Origin: Haemonchus contortus
Taxonomy: Eukaryota > Nematoda > Chromadorea > Rhabditida > Trichostrongylidae
Reading direction: 5' to 3'
Length of the DNA: 64,000 nt
Assembly: GCA_000469685.2 (NCBI GenBank)
Contig: LS997562.1
Span: 5,458,015-5,522,014 of the forward strand
The notes beneath the pieces were generated by a model that had not been told where the DNA came from, ran no database searches, and was given only the letters and a program-made list of their open reading frames with translations. How positions within the stretch are numbered: the first letter of the stretch is position 1; each line of letters starts with the position of its first letter. The translations under genes were made by a program, and so were the position numbers. Below, one piece after another: positions 1 through 13,500 of the stretch.

Positions 1-889
1 GTTCCTAGATTGTCCGAAGCTTGTACAGAGGGCTTTTTTTCCACACTGACAAATTGCCCATAATTTTTGCTGTTCGTAGGAATATTCTAGCGTGTTCTTA
101 TGGAGTGCTGCATTTCTTTCTCTGGAACCTGTACTATACATACTACATATAACGCTACTGGTAACCAGCCAACTAAGCAATTGCAATGTCGAATATAGAA
201 AAAATTATAAATCGAGTTAACAGTGTAGCAAATCTACTCTCATCTCCCAGATAGGAACATATGAAGGACGCCTGCCATAAGAAGGATATCGAAATAATAA
301 AAAAACGGAAGAGTCCGAGCAAAAAATCTACCGAAATTGTTAAAAGTGGCATCAATCTATCGATAAAACTGTATGCCTTCCATGAATGATATCGTACATT
401 GTGAAAAAAAAGCATCAGCAGGAAATAGCCCTTTCGATTGAGCCCCAAAAGGGATCAATTGGAAGGGCTTCTACTTGCTGAGGAATCCTAAAGGGAAGCC
501 GAGGGTTTGAGTGATTGTACAGTTCGGGCGGAATTCGCCGGAAAAGGAAAGAAAAACTGGAACTTTTAAGCACTGAGATCCTGAAATCAAGTAAAAATAT
601 CCGAAACCAAGGAAAATTCGAGAAAAAGCCGTCATTCATATCTATGATTTCCTATCAACCACTCTACGGTCTATTATTATCGTGGGAAGCCTTACGTCTA
701 TGCCTATCCCTGGAATCGCTATAGGAATATCACAGCTTGCCTGATTCACTACACAGTACCTCAGCGCTTACATCGAACGTGTAGATTCTTGCGATGGTAG
801 AGTTCAAAAGATCGTTTCCCTCAAAGATTTTCGAATCCAGCCCAAGGAGTTCACCAGAAATTGTCGCGGAAAACGGCATTGAACGATTT
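1..889. other. No recognisable feature
   Basis: Only short overlapping open frames on both strands occur here, with no domain motif and no convincing exon boundaries. The stretch just before 890 may be further LINE debris, but no readable frame supports that. Confidence 0.5.
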
Positions 890-1315
890 CAAACGGTTTC
901 AGGCCAACTCGTATTTGTATGGTTCACAAACTTGTACACGGTACGTGTGGTCACGGTTCTAATATATTCAAGCTGACACATTCTAGGACTAGGGGTGGCT
1001 CCATGAAGATTTCTTTGGCACGTCCTAAAACTAACTTGCGAGCGAGTAGTTTTACCTTCAGGGCTGGCAGTGATTATCTAAAATTGGTGAAAAATATATC
1101 TGTCTCTCCATCGCTAGTTCGGTTCAAACGCCAAGTAGTTAAGTTGCTGATGAAGGGAACTGGTCCTAACGTTTCTTGAGACTGATTACTTAACTAATTT
1201 ATCGTTGTATTGCGTATTGTTGTTTGTACAAATGTTCGATATTTATATTGAGTTTTGGTTTCTTTCTCACGTTTGCCTTCCGCAGGCGTAATAAACTTAT
1301 ACTTATACTTATAAC
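890..1315 (+). mobile_element. 5'-truncated CR1-like LINE, 3' end only
   Basis: The frame from about 907 to 1179 resembles the last 80 residues of the intact LINE ORF2 at 39424-42204. Both share the pattern MxxKxxxG, then a SRTRGG motif, then a basic stretch and a final FKR segment before the stop. About 120 bases of 3' UTR follow and end in a short tandem tail of ATACTT-like units (1297-1313), as expected of a non-LTR retrotransposon 3' end. Endonuclease and reverse transcriptase parts are absent, so this is a dead 5'-truncated copy. Confidence 0.65.
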
Positions 1316-3225
1316 TCCAGGCCTTGCCCAGATCTACTCCGAGCAACTGGGACATCAGCAAAAAGGTTTTGCCAAATTTTGCTTTTTTTTTGTCTGTGAA
1401 CCTGAACCTTCGGAAGCAGCGACAGGATCCTCTTAACCGTTCATGTTCAAACGTTCAGAAAAAAAGAGCGGATTGGACTGGTGAACTTCGTAAAATTTTC
1501 ACGCCCGTTCGAAGGTCGCTTTCACTAAGCAAAAACATGAATCATGCAAGCCGGCTTGTGTAGCCGTCGATGATGAACAGTCGGGAGACATCCTAATAGG
1601 AAAAAGAACTTGGAATCTGAGTTCGGAAATATTAACAGAAACATAAATGACGATGCAGATATACAGTACAGAACTTGTATAATATAGATACAGAGGTATA
1701 GCTCCATGCAGGCTGTACATAGTATAAAGTACTAAATAGAGTCGTGCTTTCAGGCTCCGAAAACAGGGCTATTTTATAGATTTTAAGGTCACTTCCATCA
1801 AAAAGTTCTGTCCTGGGTATAGCCTAATAATTATGTGGTAAGTAGTTTGTAGTAACTAAACATATTTGACATAGTCCCAGCTCTGTTGACCACTCTGTTT
1901 ATAGCCCAGGTCTGTGACAATACCCAATTTTCAAACGAAATCCTTTTGATAAATTACCATGGTGCTTTATGAGATCAGAATCTGCCTATAGACAATGACA
2001 TGGAATCGGTCAATTAGTTATTTCTTTCAGGTAAAAATATGGATGAGAGGTGGTGAAGAGATGGGGAAGACAAACCCAAAAATAAAGCTTTGTCTTATCA
2101 GAATCGGCATCAAAATCACTTTCGTTCAACGTTTTCATTCAGTTTACACCTCTATATAGAGATCTTTTTACTTCTGAATTCAAATGTGGAGAATTTTCTG
2201 TCAATCTCCAATCCGGAAGAAGGTGATCCTTTTTTTGCTGGTGAAATCACTTTTTATAGAGGAAACTAATATTATATTGAAAATAAATATAGAGTTCTCT
2301 ATAGAGGAATTTGTGAGTTGTATCGGAAACCTCTGAGATTCTAATTTGTGATCTTCACTTTTCTCTTTTCGTATACGGTACTCATTAGTGATCTACCGTG
2401 TCGATGCATCAGCCACTCCCTTTGCTATTGATTTCTGAAAATTATTTCGTCCCTCTTCGCCCGTACCACTAAGGGTCGGCTCAAGCTTCGTGAATGCTCT
2501 CCATCGCCTTTACTGGTAAGGCTTTTCTGTTGGAACGGTTTTTTCTTAACTATGTTTCATTAGCCAGTGATCGATCTTATTCAACTAACCGCTTTGCTGT
2601 GATAGAATTTTGTTAGGCTTGTTGTTTTCGAAGTTTAAACGTTTGATACCAATTTGAATAGTTGGACATACGTACTGTGCCCATATGGGGATAGGATAGG
2701 ATAGGTGGAAATGTTGTTGGTGAGGAGGGAGACCTACCTCCACGGTGCTCTTCATGCCTAACACCTAGCGTTGGAAAGCAGGGAAGGCTTGAATTACCTT
2801 AGAGGCCTGAAACACTGCATAGGGGCATAGGGGCAAATTTCAGCCAGGGGAACATATTATATTTTCTTTCCCTAAGCTCGAGGTGAGTAGGAGCACCGAG
2901 ATTGGTGAGGTCCCAGGGTTCAGTCACAGCATTTTTTCTAGGAAAGTTTTTAAGGCCTTCTACTACTCACAAAATTTGCGAAAATTTCTTACCAAAAATC
3001 CCAAAAAATGACTAAGACCTAAAAAAAGGCGATGAAGTCAGTGAATCGTCTTTGTGGAACATGTTCGGAGACCTTCTGCCAAAAAAAATAGCCCACTGCC
3101 ATGTCAAACGTGAGGAATATGGCATTGCGAGCCGGCTTGTACTATCCACTTTTCTCGCTTTAGAATTCACGACCAACGGGTTCCATGAATTTCACTAGTT
3201 CGCTGGCTTTTTTTGATTGTTCGGA
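1316..3225. other. No gene recognised; short GGATA microsatellite
   Basis: Nothing codes convincingly. A short GGATA repeat lies at 2690-2712, and 2720-2960 has the look of an old dispersed repeat, but no second copy was found in this window. Confidence 0.45.
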
Positions 3226-3712
3226 ACTAAACGAGCCAGAAGAAGGGACGGAGGCTGTCAGGATCCTGTTTTTCCTTTAACTTCCCCGTTTTTTACACTA
3301 CGGATGCGGGGGTCCGGGAACTTCTCCCCTAACACGGCGTCGCACACACCGCACCCGCCGCCTATCGCAGGATTGCGATGGAAGATTGGAGCGCGCAATT
3401 TGTGAGGTGGGGAGTCCTTTAAACATTTGAATTGGCCGGTCGCTCTCTTCAGTTCCAATGCGATCCTGATCGTCGTTTACATAGGAGGAGTCATTTTAAT
3501 TAATCAAGTCTAATAAACATAAAAACTAAAAAGAAACAGAAGAAAAAACGATAAATTTAATGAAAAAGCAAGCCAGTCAGGGAAAAATTCCGTGTCCTAT
3601 CGATTGGCGAGAGGCGGGGGTGAGTACGGTAATTGCAGTGACATTCGCCGCATGCCGCAAGGTAGAATGCCGCGATAGGGGAGAAGTTCCGTTACCCCGG
3701 ATGCGGAGCTTA
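3226..3712 (+). repeat. Dispersed repeat R, copy 1
   Basis: About 480 bases match 24225-24620 in the same orientation. Shared landmarks are the TATCGCAGGATTGCGATGG block (3362-3380), a run of AATAAACATA-like sequence, and a CCTATCGATTGGCG block near 3597. An inverted partial copy lies at 29620-29900. No coding potential or terminal repeat was recognised, so the class is unknown. Confidence 0.75.
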
Positions 3713-4173
3713 GGACCTACTGGCATGTTTGGAATTCATTCACGGGAGTTTGGGGATTTTCGGCACATTGAACTCGACTTCAGGGAAAGACTTGGTCTCC
3801 ATTACCAGTCTTTCAGTCTTTCCAGGAAAAAAATCTAGGCAATTAGCAAGGGTATGAAGGCAGGGAACGCGTCGTACCTACACTTCCTGCCACCTCACTC
3901 CTTCATTTTTCGTTGGTTCGGAATCTGTATGGATCCCTCTTCTCTCGTTGTTATCCTCCCCCTCTTCAGAGGTAGCCTTCTGGAAGACAAGGAGAATAAG
4001 GGCACGGTGTAGTAGAAGACAGGGACAGCTGACGAATGCTTTGGGCATCCATAGCAGAATCACCTCTGCACGTAGGTTACCTAGCACACGTCTCGATACT
4101 CAGTGTGATGGATGTCAGGAGTAGCCGTTTTGGTGGAAACGGGAGTTTTGAGAAGTTGCAGAGTTGGATTGTA

Positions 4174-5434
4174 TTAGGTTGAGTCATAAGTCCTCGGACA
4201 AAATGATAGTGATGACTTCTAGCGATCATAACTCTTGAAAGAGGTGACGAAAATGAACGTGTGAGGCATTGTTAGATAGAGTATGGAAAGCTCTTTCAAA
4301 CGCATGCTGGAAAAGCCACTTAACTGTTTTCTTTCCAGCAACTGTGCCTCATGATTTCAAGCCGTCGCAACTCCACATCCGCAACACCATCATATTAATT
4401 TTTTTATCTGGCCATGAACCCGCGGTAATCGATAGAGGTATGAAGGACGTTCACAAGCAGGACGTGTACAATTTACAAGTGGCACCAGAAGTTCGCATCG
4501 GGCGACTATTCCGTCGAAAATGAAGACCGTCCGGGACGCTCAGTGAAGTTGGATTTGAAGGTGCTGCGGAGCCAGGTGGAAGCCGATCCGTATCAAACTA
4601 CTTGTGAACTGGCAGTTACCCTTGGGGAGTCAGTCCACAGTTCTGAGTGAATTGAAGTCAATCGACAAGGTGCGAAAGCTCGGTCCATAGATGCCACATG
4701 CTTTGAAGCAGTATGACATAGACCGCCGCGACGACGTTGCACTTTCTCTCCTCACGCTCAAGGGCACCACACGTGGCTCGAGTACCTAGTCACCAGTGGT
4801 GCGAAGTCGAACCTCTACTCTAACGTTCACCGGCGTGCTCAATGGATTGGCAAAGGTGCGGATGCAGAAGGCTCCCCCAAACCCAACGTACACGCCAAGG
4901 AGGTATGCTCTGATTCTGGTGGAGCGCTCTCCATGTCGAATAATGGGAGCTGCTAGACGAAGGATGCACAGTGACCGCACACGTCTACATTACGCAACTA
5001 AGGAATTTGAAGGCGAATCCCGAAGCTACACGTCCACAGCAGCACAAAGTTCACTTCCAGCACGACAACGCTAGCCCACACATTGCAAGAACGACCAAAA
5101 CTGAACCGACGAATTTCGGCAGGACAAGTTTACCACATCAACCATGTTCCTCAGACTTGGATCCCTCGGATCACCACCTTTTTCCACATCTTCAACGTCA
5201 TTTGGATGGTCAGGACTTTCAAACCCGCGACGACATCAAAATGGCACTGGAGCAGTTCTCCAAGGGCCAGCTCCCAGCGTTCTGAAGCAAGGGCATTTGC
5301 GATCTGCCCAAGCATTGGCAGAAGACCATCGATGCCAATGGGGCATATTTCAAATGATTCGCTACTGTCGTTTAAAAATTGTAAGATAAATATTATCATT
5401 GCCAATTTGTCCGAGGACTTATGACTCAACCTAA
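4174..5434 (+). mobile_element. Decayed mariner element with terminal inverted repeats
   Basis: The element is about 1.26 kb and starts TTAGGTTGAGTCATAAGTCC. It ends in the inverse sequence and is flanked by TA on both sides, the target duplication of the Tc1/mariner superfamily. The plus strand encodes transposase pieces in several frames: an ENEDRPGRS-like helix-turn-helix segment near 4520, then HDNASPHIAR and SDLDPSDHHLF near 5060-5190, which carry the second and third catalytic aspartates of a D34D mariner. Stops and frameshifts interrupt it from about 4330, so it cannot make an active enzyme. The terminal repeats are still good enough to be mobilised in trans. Confidence 0.9.
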
Positions 5435-5436
5435 TA

Positions 5437-7582
5437 AAATGCTGAAAATCCTTGGGTTGGCTTTCTGAGACAAGTTGTTGAGTCGTAGGGTCACATTGCA
5501 TTCGTAAGCCACTTCTCAACAGCGTATGCTTAAATCATCGAAACTCGGGTTTGAATGAGCTGAAATTCAACATTCTCGGGTTTTCTCTAACTAATTGTAA
5601 GCCATCTGAAGATGTTTCCAAGTTGGGGTGCGACACAGCTTCCTACCGTCGGCCAAACCGAACCCTTGAGCAAAAAGTTTTATATTTTCCCAAGGAGTAG
5701 TGGCCGGACGGCTGAGCTGCATCTGTTTGTAAGATAAGGTCATCCAAAGTCGATGTCTTCAAAATGTTGCGTTCCTGTGAATTTCGAATGTACCTCCCCT
5801 GCTGACGCTTCTTGGTCATCGAGAGAGTGAAGGTGTATCTGCTTCTTGCTATAGTATTATATCTTCAAAGACAAACCAAGGACGTGGCGTTTGTCGTGCT
5901 TTCCGAATAGTCTGACCCGATGCAACAACCACAACCGCTCCATTTTTCTTATCTAGAAATGGCTAGACTATAGCGTGCTATGGCCGGGGCGTGGTGCCCT
6001 ACGTTTGCGGCCTTGTACAAGGCCAAATGTGACAAAAACCTTTAAGCTTGCAGTGTTTCCAAATTGATGAAGGGGTGAATCGCATATCGCGAAGACACGA
6101 ATCTGGTCCAGCTGGGATATAATATTTAAGAAAAAGCAACAGGAGTCGCTCCTTAGAGGTCCGGAGTCGAGAAAACCTCATACTCAAAAGGTTCATCGCG
6201 AGACGGGATCGGAAGTCGCCATTCTTGACCTCGAAGCTAGTCAGAAAGAAAGGGCGATGAGAGAAACCTAATGGGATTGGAGTTTCTTCCCTACTACCGT
6301 GATCGACTATTGTTCAAAGCAATCGGGAACCTGGACATCTAATCGGGAACATCCAGCGGTAGGGATTTAGTCAAATCTACTTCTCCGGATCGGACATGGG
6401 ATGGGGAATCGGCTTATTTGATTTATGAGGTTGGTCAGTATGAAATATCGCTCAAAATCAGGCCGTTATTCTTGTTCCAACACAGCCACTCGAAGTGAGG
6501 GTAGACCCCTCCCTAGGGAGAGCGTGCCGTAGCGTATACAACGGTATACTGGCTACCCGTGACCGATATGGTGCTAAGACAAAAGTTTGATTTGAAAATG
6601 TTTGAACAGAAACATCGTCTGTGCGTATGCATAAGCCAGGGCAATGGGCAGAAATTTCCGCAGGAATTGGTATTGGGAATGAGGGACAGGGTGATCAGTT
6701 GAAGGTGGAATAGCTTGAACCGGACTCAACTCCTTTCTATTTCTAATATGCGCAAAATTACACAAAAATACAGTAATTCAGTTAATTTTAGGATAATGTT
6801 GTGGACCAAGCGCTTCGAATGTCGGCTGTTCAAGGCTTCGAAATGAGTTTCGGAATTCAACTCAAACTATCGTTATCAGAACATCAGCAGGGAGGTGAGC
6901 ATGAATTGTTCGAGAAAGCTTTGATTGAAATGGGATGAAAATGTTCAAGAGCCTCAAATATATTTGACCCATCGTTCAATGGTACACTATGATTACGCCG
7001 TGCATTCGCATTTTACATGGAAATTAAGGCGTTCCAGTAGATCAGTTTGTCGATGGCATTTGCTCAAGTTTCCATTTTTATTTTGTCAGTGACATATGGT
7101 AGCAAGGACGAAAGTTTGAGGTGAATGCGATTGGGTTGTGTTTTGCACAACAAGTATTTTGATCGCAACATTGTGCTGCATATGTACAATTTCGGCTATA
7201 TATGCATAATGCCGGGTGCATGGCGCATACTGGAAGCTTAATCATCCTTTCTAATTCATTAGTTTTTGTACTAGAAACATAGGGGAATGTATTTTCTCTT
7301 GGATTTCATCGACGTCTAAACGTTGCTTAGTTTTTTTTCCAATCCGATTAGCCAAGGTATAGATAGAGTTCCGTTTCGTGGAAGGAATAGCCGACTAAGA
7401 CGGTTTTTTTCAATCAAAAGTACAAATTGGCTATTCTTCAAGACTCTTCCACGATCCAAAGTGGTTTAGACCACCTTTAGCCACGTTACCGGTTCTGTAT
7501 GGCCTATAAAGCGTAGGCACGTAACTAGCGAAGGAGAAAAAAACGCGGTTTGTAGCCGGCTGCCCGGCTACTGTCCGCATAC
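5437..7582. other. No exon recognised; the receptor 3' end is expected here
   Basis: The receptor gene that enters from the right must end in this stretch, or beyond it, with an exon for the end of the cytoplasmic loop and the fourth membrane helix. No WKFAAMV-like motif was found on the minus strand by reading. A minus open frame at 6574-6765 has no family signature. Confidence 0.4.
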
Positions 7583-10500
7583 CTCGGAGATTTCCTCGTA
7601 AACCTTATGCAAAAGTGCAAGTTGGGCTTCGATAACAGGATTCGTAGCTGGAATTTCGTCAATAGGTAGCCGTTCCATTTTTGATTTCAATGGAGGTAAT
7701 TCGTCTGCAATGGCTACGCCGCCTATGAATGTATAGCCAGGACGGGACATACACAGAATCCAGGGGAGCCATTCCATGAAAACCTTTTGCATCTGAAAAT
7801 GATTGTATTTTTGGTTAAGGTAGTTTCATATTTAGCACTATATATGATTACACATTTAGTTTCACTCTAAAAAAACGCTTTTCTGATTGCCGCAAGATTC
7901 CATGGTCTTCGCAGTAAAAGTCCATCCGCATTGAGGCATACGAACGATTTTGTTTCTTTCAATGTCCCCATAAAATTGAAGGTTTCCTTCCTCATTTTCA
8001 GCAATATCGGATGCTGCATTTCTATAGACGCTATGGCGGTTTTACGATGCCCATGTCATACCTTCAAAAACTAGTGAAGCTTGTCGCTCATCACGGGAGT
8101 AGAACCATCTTCCAGAGAGCCTTAGTAACGGGTAACGAAGGGTTCAAGAAATATCAAAGCCACCAAATTCATGGCAATCGTGTTTTGGGACTGGAATAAG
8201 ACATTGTTGTTCGACTTTCAGCGTATTACCATCACGGTAGGCGATGAAAGGGGCTGTGATGGATTTCAGAAGGGTTGATCAGGACAAGCAAGGCTTTCTA
8301 ATGATCATATCATGAATTTGTTCCGGAATGGGTATGGAAAAGCTCTATAGCTTGTAAGGAATGGGCCGGATTGGCTATTCTTTAGATGCTAGGGAAAGGA
8401 TTTTCCGAGCTGCAAGCGGTATATGTGTCAAGGCTAATAGAGGTTTAAATAGCCAAAAGTTTAGAAAATCCCTTGATGTCCCCATCTTTGTTTGGTTGTT
8501 GCATCTGCCAAGAACACAGGTCCCTTCCAAGGACACACCCTCCTCCTTAATTGTTTATTGTGCATTTGTGTGGAAAACCCATCTACATGTAGGACCCACT
8601 GTGTTCTCCATTCAGAGTCAAGTAATTCACAACGGATTCAGGGACAGCTCTAATAAATAGAGTTCTTCCATTACGGTCGAAAAGGGTTCCTCAACTTTAG
8701 AGCCCGACCGATAGAAAACGGAAACAGCGTGTTCGACTTTTGCTTATTCATCGACTAGTTTGACGGTCTTCATAAGCAGGATTCAAGTGCGCTCATCCCG
8801 TTTGCCGAAGTCTCCTTGCAATGCTGCTGAGCTGGAGAAGAAAGAAAAGAAAAAAAAATCTGAGTCATCAGGAACGTTCAGGATGACGATGATAAGGTCT
8901 TTGGACATCAACCAACCTCGTCTGCGGTATACGCCACCTATTCGGCTCTTGTTAAGAATCGTAGTCGCGTATTGAATGCGTATGTGACCTATGCAATGAC
9001 TTGCAGTGGCCACACGATGTACATGTTAATGAATTACTCTCCCAGAAAAGTCTGGTACCAATTAATCAACCGTGGAAGAATGGAAGACTCGGTCGGTGTG
9101 ATCGGATATCGATCAGAGATCCGAACCGATGACCATGTGTGTAGGACAGCGCGCCACTCGCCATTACACCACTTGGCCTTTGTTACCGTATGATGGAATA
9201 TTTTTATGTTATGTTGGTTCTTTGAATCTACCTCTACCTGTCATTAATAGAGTTTGAATAGGATACAGGTAGGATCTTGAGATTGTATTACACAAATATA
9301 CAATCCATTAGTGTGTGTGGTAGTCTAGGATGGGACCTGTGTCTCTATTGAATGCATATACCCAACAAAGATGAGCATGACATCAGAATACGGTATACCG
9401 AGCTTTTATCTGTGCAAGCATCACCGTCTGTCAAACTGGTTGATGGAAAGCATAGAAAGAATTCACTTGTAGTGGCTAGAAATTGTAATGCCAAGTTTAG
9501 CATGCCAAGTAGGAAGAAAGAGCGCTTTTGCTGGCTGATTTCCCATCCACAAGGGCCGAAAGTATCGCGCTAATGATTTGTTCGTATCCTACATACATTT
9601 CTCTCTATAACTGTATCGAAGTTAGGAACTCATTCATAACTTTCTGAAAGTAAACACCCATTCGTGACTAGATAATCCACTAATGTGCCACGCATTAGGC
9701 TTCGATTCGAAATCTTTGTTAGGATGCATAGCGTAGTAGGTTTTTATCGAGACTTGTAGTACTATATGCAAAGAAGGTTTCTCATTGTAGGAGCTAGCTG
9801 CTTTTTTTCTACTCAAGCGAATGAGATGCCGTTTCAGTGGCCTTGGAGAAGAGGAAGATTGACTGACATGGGAAAATTGCCGTTGAAGAAGGAAAGACTT
9901 ACAATTGGACTCATTTCATGTGTATCCGGACTTCGAAAATGCAAATTCAATATGAGCACCGTAAACACTACAGAAGCCGATATCACCAACATACAGCATG
10001 AGAAGAATACTCCTAAATGCTCGAGAATTACATATTACTCCAGGAAATCAGAGAAAGGTGAGGACATTGAAGAAATCTAAGAGCTTTCCAGTCAACAATT
10101 TGTTTACTAATGAGTTTATTCAATCGAATGTTCCTTTGTTTACTCATTTATTTACGAAACAAATCTTTGAATGCTTATCCACGCTTTTACAAACTTATCC
10201 AGGAATTAAATAACTCCATCATTAGTAAATTGCACTTGAAAAGGACACGGTTCCCTCATAACTGCTCCCAGCATCATGGAATGAGCTTCCGGGAAGACTA
10301 AGAAATCCCCTACCTACTTATTATCCCTTTTTTGGGGAGAAATGAATGCCTTATAGTGTAAAAGCGGAAAATTCGGTGAGCCTCATCGAATTTTCCGCTG
10401 TGGCGTGAGGGATTTTGGGAAAGGAAGCCCAGCGAAACTCAAAGCGCTCCTTAGTGGTTGATTTGTCCCATAGTTTAAAGGAACAGTTCACGATAATTTT

Positions 10501-13500
10501 GAGGTACCCGTTTTTATTTGAAAAGCGAAAGTATAGATTGGGAATAGTTCATCGATAGTGGAATAACCGAAAGAGTTCGCCGCTTTCGAAAATATATGGC
10601 TCCTCAAAAATAGCGAAAATATAGGTTGGACGAGATTGCCATGACGGGAATAACATGGAAAGTGTATTCGGACGAGATTTCGGTTATTGCAATTGTACAA
10701 AGAGCTGACTACATCAAGCCAGAGCTGTGCAGAACTGCCTTTCACTGTCACTATGGGCATGACAAGTTGTTTGATTCCTAAATGGGTTCCCTTGTGATCG
10801 GTGCAGCCTCTAAAATGCCGGTGAAGCTCGTCCAAGGATACACACGGGCCAATCTTTGAGCCTTTATAACTCCCTCACTAGGCCGTTTTCAGACCTAATA
10901 GTGCCAGATATGGTTTACGCGGGGGCCTCAAATTCACCCTGTGGGAATCCCATAAACCATTTTTATCATGAACTGTGCCTTTAACTGCCTGCCAATGAGA
11001 AAGTGGTGCGCTACGCTCGCCCAATCCCTCTGCCAATATCCTTTGCATCTATCTCAACCTCTGTATTGAATCTATACCTTCAGTTTAGGTGTGTTTTAAC
11101 ACGCCTCGAGGGAAAATTTGAACAAAAATGTTGTAAAAAATTACCATAATAGGGAAAAAATTGTGCTTACCAATTAGCGGTACTGCATCCGATGTTGGAG
11201 GCGTCATTTCAGCGACCATGCTTAGAAAGAATACTATAGCCAGCAGAATTGTCATTTCTAAAAACACCCAAATTGGTATCTCGATAGGGTGTGGTTTATG
11301 TCAATCGTTTGACAGATGCAGCCTAATAGCTTCGTTTCAAAAGCTAGTATGAAACTAGAAGCCGAATTAAATTACCGTCGAATTGGTGCATACTTGTATT
11401 CAGAGGGATGCTTAGGGGTCTCAACGTATACAAGGAAAAATCCACCGAAAATAGACGCATGTGGCATAACTTAGATGGTACATACATTTGCTTTTTATTT
11501 GGAATTCCATACGGATTTTATGGCATTTTTTCTCTACAGTGTAAGCTCCAGGGGCAGGGCACTGTCATGTTTTTCCCAGGCTGATCTTATAGAAACTTCT
11601 CGATTCGAAATAGCGGGCTTGCTTAACCGGATGAGATACTTGCGGTGGGAGTGTTACTTGGGGCGATCTCGCCTCCATTTTTTACCTAGAAGATATGCAC
11701 ATGGAGTATTCTTGACCGGCATTTCATATTTACTGGGCAAGAGACTTTGGAACAAAGAAGAAAGAGTAATCCTCTAATATTTTGTTTTCGGCAAATCAAT
11801 AATGTTTGATCGATAAATAACGTACCAAGAGTGATTTTCTCGCCAGCATCTGGAGGTAAAGAAAAGCCTAGCACAGTCATGAAACAAATCAGAAGTGATG
11901 GGATGATAAGGTTGAATCCTGAAAGCCCTTAGTTGCATAGGACCAAAGTATCATGTTTTTTGTTTATCTGTACATATTTATATCTGTTTACATCATTGTT
12001 GTCAGTCAGCGCGATAGTTTAAATAAAAGGTATTCCTGGAAAAGAAGGTGCCTGTGCTCGTCTTTAGGAGCGGTCCAGTTCGGGATGAGGGATACAAGCC
12101 CACTACGCCTATAGAATGCCGAAGACAGGTTCGTTTATGAAGTGCTCTAACAGCTGCATTCGATTTCTACATATTCGGAATCACACTGGCCCGTTGAATT
12201 TGTACATAAGTGTCCGCTGTGGCGTGGAAGACAGTCTTTATTCTCCCAAATCGGTCTGCTACCTAATGAACGGTCTCGAAGGGAAGGAATGGTCATTTGA
12301 TTTGGCCGAGTGTTAGTCATTGATTCGATCCCTAGACTATCCGTGGAAAAGTGCGACATTTGCCTTTACACGACCTTTTCGTAATCCTTATAAAATACTG
12401 GGATTCAATTGGGAAAGCAAATGATGATTTGCAAGCCTGTGCACTCAAAGGCTCCCACATTTCTGAATAGAAGTCACAAGCGTGGCTCATTCTGACAGAT
12501 TTCTGCAGAAGGCTGCATAAATTGCTTGGGCTTTTTCAGTTGTATTACACAACACTCAAACTTCTCAAATTACATCATGCAAGTGGCGACTATGTGTCCA
12601 AGTGAGATGCGCCGTCCTGAATCACACGCGTGCGGCCGTGAAGCAATGAGTGGTTAATGCAGCACTGCTCCCCAGTAGTCTCATTCTTATAGTCCTGATA
12701 ATTACTTCTCTGAATGATAGATAGTTCCCGCTGGGTTGCAACTCCCATTCAAAACCACACTAGCATATAAGTACCCTATTCGAATCTGGAGGCTATCAAA
12801 TAAGGGTGGAAAGCTTGGTTGGTCCTGGCGGGTACATATATTTAGGAGCCGATCTACATACTATGTGTATGGTATCGGTACTACTTGGCAATACTCCAGT
12901 ACCTATTTGTATGACTTTACTCAAAATTTCAACCAACACTATATGATTGCAATATGAGCAGACCAGCTTGGTATCCCAATAGGCTTCTGCAGAATATTCG
13001 AATCGTTTTCAAAGCCTTACATTTTTCACATTGTTCTTTTTTACACATGGTGAGTTAATTTTACCTTTTCCTATGAACTCTTCGAGGAATTAAGTGGGTG
13101 CAGGTACGAATGTGGTGAAGCCTAATCAGCCTATTATCAATGCCTATTGGCTTGAAAAAATTACCGTAGTATAGAGTACGTCGTCGAATATGTAGGAAAT
13201 ACTTGACTGTAGGATAAGGCTCCGGACAGCATTTATAATACTTGACTTCGCGTATAGCTGGTGAACTTACCAAATCCCATTCACCATTAATTACATACGT
13301 CGAAATATCCATGGAATGACCTGAAAAAGGGGCGGAGTTTTTGACTGGTGGGCGGGGTATTTGGCCTGAACGTACTGCTATTTGTATTTTCCGTTTCGAT
13401 TTGTAAATCAAGAGCATACCCATGAAAAGTCCATGAGCCAAATTTCATTTCACAAATTTGATCATCAAATGGAAACCTGAATGAACACAATGAGAAAGGA

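Noticed and set aside
10488..10835. 115-codon minus-strand open frame
   Set aside because: It lies wholly inside a TTAA-flanked MITE; the copy at 51816 does not preserve the frame.
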